Below are positions 62,368-64,000 of a DNA stretch of 64,000 bases, in pieces. The position numbers and the translations under genes were made by a program. The DNA is from Streptomyces sp. DvalAA-43 (GTDB lineage Bacteria > Actinomycetota > Actinomycetes > Streptomycetales > Streptomycetaceae): the NCBI RefSeq assembly GCF_900091725.1, contig NZ_FMBW01000077.1:1-64000 (forward strand). Direction: 5' to 3'. Numbering within the stretch: the first letter of the stretch is position 1; every line of letters starts with the position of its first letter. The notes beneath the pieces were generated by a model that saw only the letters and a program-made list of their open reading frames with translations, did no database searches and was not told where the DNA came from.

Positions 62368-63753
62368 CTACTGCCGCACCACCCGGCGCCGCACCGACCG
62401 GGCCACCCGGCGCACCACCGCGTTGCGCGGCAGGAACGCGAGCTGGGCCGGCACCGCCCCCGGCAGCGCCAGCGAGGTCAGCCGTCTGCGCTTGAAGTAG
62501 CGCCAGGTCGTGGCGGACAGGTGCGCGGTCAGATAGCGCTCGGCGGCGGGCCGCAGCCCCGGGTAGATCTTCGGTTGCATCGCGAACCCGACCGCGGTGA
62601 CCAGCCCGGTCAGATCCGCCGGATCCACCGGCTCCGCGCCCGGCTCCGTCGCCGCCCGCTCGACGGCCGCCCGGTCCGTCACCTCCGGCACCAGCGCGTC
62701 CACCAGCGTGACCGGGACGCGGTTGCTGTTCTCGTACGGGGCGAGCCGGTCCAGCAGCATCTCCGTGCCGACCCGGGCCACCGGCAGCCCGTAGAACGCC
62801 GACGCGGTGAGCAGCGCCGTCGAGAAGCAGCCGACCACCAGCGCGGGCCGCATCCGCTGGTAGAGCACCTCGGCGAGGACCGGCGCCGTGAGCACCCCGT
62901 CGTCCAGCACCGTCAGTTCCGCGCCGAGCCTCCCTGCCTCCTCCCGCATCCCCTTCGACCACTGCGCCGGGGCCGTGGGATGCGGCTTGAAGACGAGGCG
63001 CGTGTGGCCGAGCGCGACCGCGCCGCGCATCATCCGCAGATGCAGCTCCTCCTCCTCGGCCGCGCTGATCAGCCCGAGCGCCGAGAGGTACTGGCCGAGC
63101 AGCAGCGCGGGCGCCTCCACGGACGGCACGCCGTCCTGGGCCCCGGGCGCGTCCGCCAGCTCGCCGAGCACCTTCAGGAACACCTCGGTCGGCAGGATCT
63201 GCGGCGCCACCCCGAACTCCGTGAGCAGCAGCGGCTTCAGCCCCGGCACCAGGTCCAGGTGGAGCAGCCGGCGGACCCGGGTGCCGACCAGCGGGTCGAT
63301 CTTGTTGCGGGTGGGGCCGTAGCTCATCAGCCCGTCCGCGTACACGTCGACCGGCGCGCCGGTGAAGATCTGTGCGACGGCCAGCGCGGGGTTGACCTGG
63401 ATCGACTCGACCGCGAGCTCGATGTCGTCGTCGCCGAGCTCCCAGGCCAGGCGCAGATGGCGTTCCCACAGCGGTACGTCGTCGGGGCGCGGCGCCCAGC
63501 CGCCCGGGTGGAAGGGGGCGATCGTCGTGTTCCACGAGACCACGTCGTCGAAACGGCCGCGCAGCGCGTCGAACCCGGGCATCGTGTCGAGGGAGGCCGT
63601 CGTCTCCGGCACCGCCGCGTTGTTCGAGACGAGCAGGATGCGGCGGTCCGCGTCCGGGAAGCAGCCCGCGTCGAGCGCGGCGGCGAGCGTGGCGGTGCCG
63701 TAGAGCGTGGAGGCGAGGAAGATCTGCGTGGTGCGGGACCGGGCGGTGTTCAC
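62368..63753 (-). CDS. Polysialyltransferase-like glycosyltransferase (POLYST family)
   Basis: The 461-residue protein has the pattern of bacterial alpha-2,8-polysialyltransferase-like enzymes: TTQIFLASTLYGTATLAAAL at the N-terminus, VDVYADGLMSYGPTRNKID mid-protein, LVFKPHPTAP and VVGCFSTALLTASAFYG for nucleotide-sugar binding. The basic C-terminal end suggests membrane association. It would polymerise an ulosonic acid chain in the cell wall. GTG 63753 overlaps the stop of the preceding gene (GTGA). Confidence 0.83.
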   Translation of the reverse strand: MNTARSRTTQIFLASTLYGTATLAAALDAGCFPDADRRILLVSNNAAVPETTASLDTMPGFDALRGRFDDVVSWNTTIAPFHPGGWAPRPDDVPLWERHLRLAWELGDDDIELAVESIQVNPALAVAQIFTGAPVDVYADGLMSYGPTRNKIDPLVGTRVRRLLHLDLVPGLKPLLLTEFGVAPQILPTEVFLKVLGELADAPGAQDGVPSVEAPALLLGQYLSALGLISAAEEEELHLRMMRGAVALGHTRLVFKPHPTAPAQWSKGMREEAGRLGAELTVLDDGVLTAPVLAEVLYQRMRPALVVGCFSTALLTASAFYGLPVARVGTEMLLDRLAPYENSNRVPVTLVDALVPEVTDRAAVERAATEPGAEPVDPADLTGLVTAVGFAMQPKIYPGLRPAAERYLTAHLSATTWRYFKRRRLTSLALPGAVPAQLAFLPRNAVVRRVARSVRRRVVRQ

Positions 63754-64000
63754 GCGGCCGTCACCTCCTTGGTGCCCGTGGGGGCCGGGCGGCGGCGCAG
63801 CCGGCGCAGCAGGGTGGCGCGCTGCACGTCCATCGAGTCGAGGGCGTCGTCGAGCACCTGCTGAGGCATTCGCTTGAGCGCGGCTCCGCTCATGGACTTC
63901 AGTGTGCGGGCCACGGCGGGTTCAAACCTTTCGATCGAGCTCATGTGGTGGAAAATGATCGCGCAATAGGTACGGACCGCTTTCGGCAGCAGTACCTGCG
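63750..64000 (-). CDS. 3' end of a protein gene entering from the right edge
   Basis: The frame ending at 63750 is open to the window edge (83 codons). An ATG at 63944 would give a 64-residue protein, but the codons before it (LLPKAVRTYCAIIFHHM) also look like protein, so this is more likely the C-terminus of a longer gene. It is coupled to the polysialyltransferase-like gene by a 4-bp overlap. Product not recognised; wall-glycopolymer role by context. Confidence 0.5.
   Translation of the reverse strand, partial: QVLLPKAVRTYCAIIFHHMSSIERFEPAVARTLKSMSGAALKRMPQQVLDDALDSMDVQRATLLRRLRRRPAPTGTKEVTAA

Noticed and set aside
59789..63535. A 1248-codon minus-strand open frame across the glycopolymer genes
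   Set aside because: It runs opposite the GT8 fusion and through the polysialyltransferase-like gene in another frame, with low-complexity translation.
1..64000. tRNA, rRNA, insertion sequences, attachment sites
   Set aside because: None was recognised by eye. A tRNAscan and an IS search would be needed to exclude them fully.

Overview
The window reads as a stretch of Streptomyces chromosome. GC is very high with strong third-position GC bias, GTG and TTG starts are common, and several transcripts look leaderless. The gene order purN-purH, folD, mdh, trpS, DprE1/DprE2-like, D-alanyl-D-alanine carboxypeptidase, sdhCDAB, GH20 hexosaminidase, ECF sigma factor, L,D-transpeptidase, methylmalonyl-CoA mutase subunit and wall-glycopolymer glycosyltransferases matches, from memory, the S. 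coelicolor core around SCO4812-SCO4881. No rRNA, tRNA, insertion sequence or CRISPR array was seen.

Layout. 1-7400: a truncated membrane protein gene, purNH, an RDD protein, folD, a DUF3017 protein and mdh. 7560-14940: small metabolic and regulatory genes, including a divergent AhpD-like/MocR pair, a DMT exporter, a YgiB-like small protein next to a glutathionylspermidine-synthase-type ATP-grasp gene, a SUKH protein and rocD. 15075-24840: trpS, a 2H phosphoesterase, the DprE1/DprE2-like pair, a YihY protein, a PBP-type carboxypeptidase, a phosphoesterase and a peptide-binding protein. 24950-30000: regulators with clear palindromic operators (a TetR operon and a MarR/MFS pair) and hypothetical genes. 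30143-33544: the succinate dehydrogenase operon. 33753-36255: OHCU decarboxylase with a 20-bp tandem repeat at its 3' end, and a GH20 hexosaminidase.

36398-48689 is an accessory island. A truncated DUF4328 gene abuts a three-gene, translationally coupled operon: MFS exporter, PKS (KS-AT-ACP) and a 2425-residue NRPS (aminotransferase, FMN-dependent luciferase-like monooxygenase, C, A, T, C). Together the two enzymes resemble a split MycA (iturin/mycosubtilin) type line for a beta-amino-acyl peptide, but with an added oxygenase and without an acyl-loading domain or thioesterase. This is the best candidate for an undescribed system in the window.

49080-64000 returns to core-like content: a Sel1-repeat protein, an ECF sigma factor with a partner membrane protein, an L,D-transpeptidase, a B12-domain-less mutase, a LysE exporter, and a flavin monooxygenase/TetR pair with twin operators. 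It ends in the start of a wall-glycopolymer locus (GT29-like, GT8-TPR-pyruvyltransferase fusion, polysialyltransferase-like), probably the teichulosonic-acid type region, which continues past the right edge.
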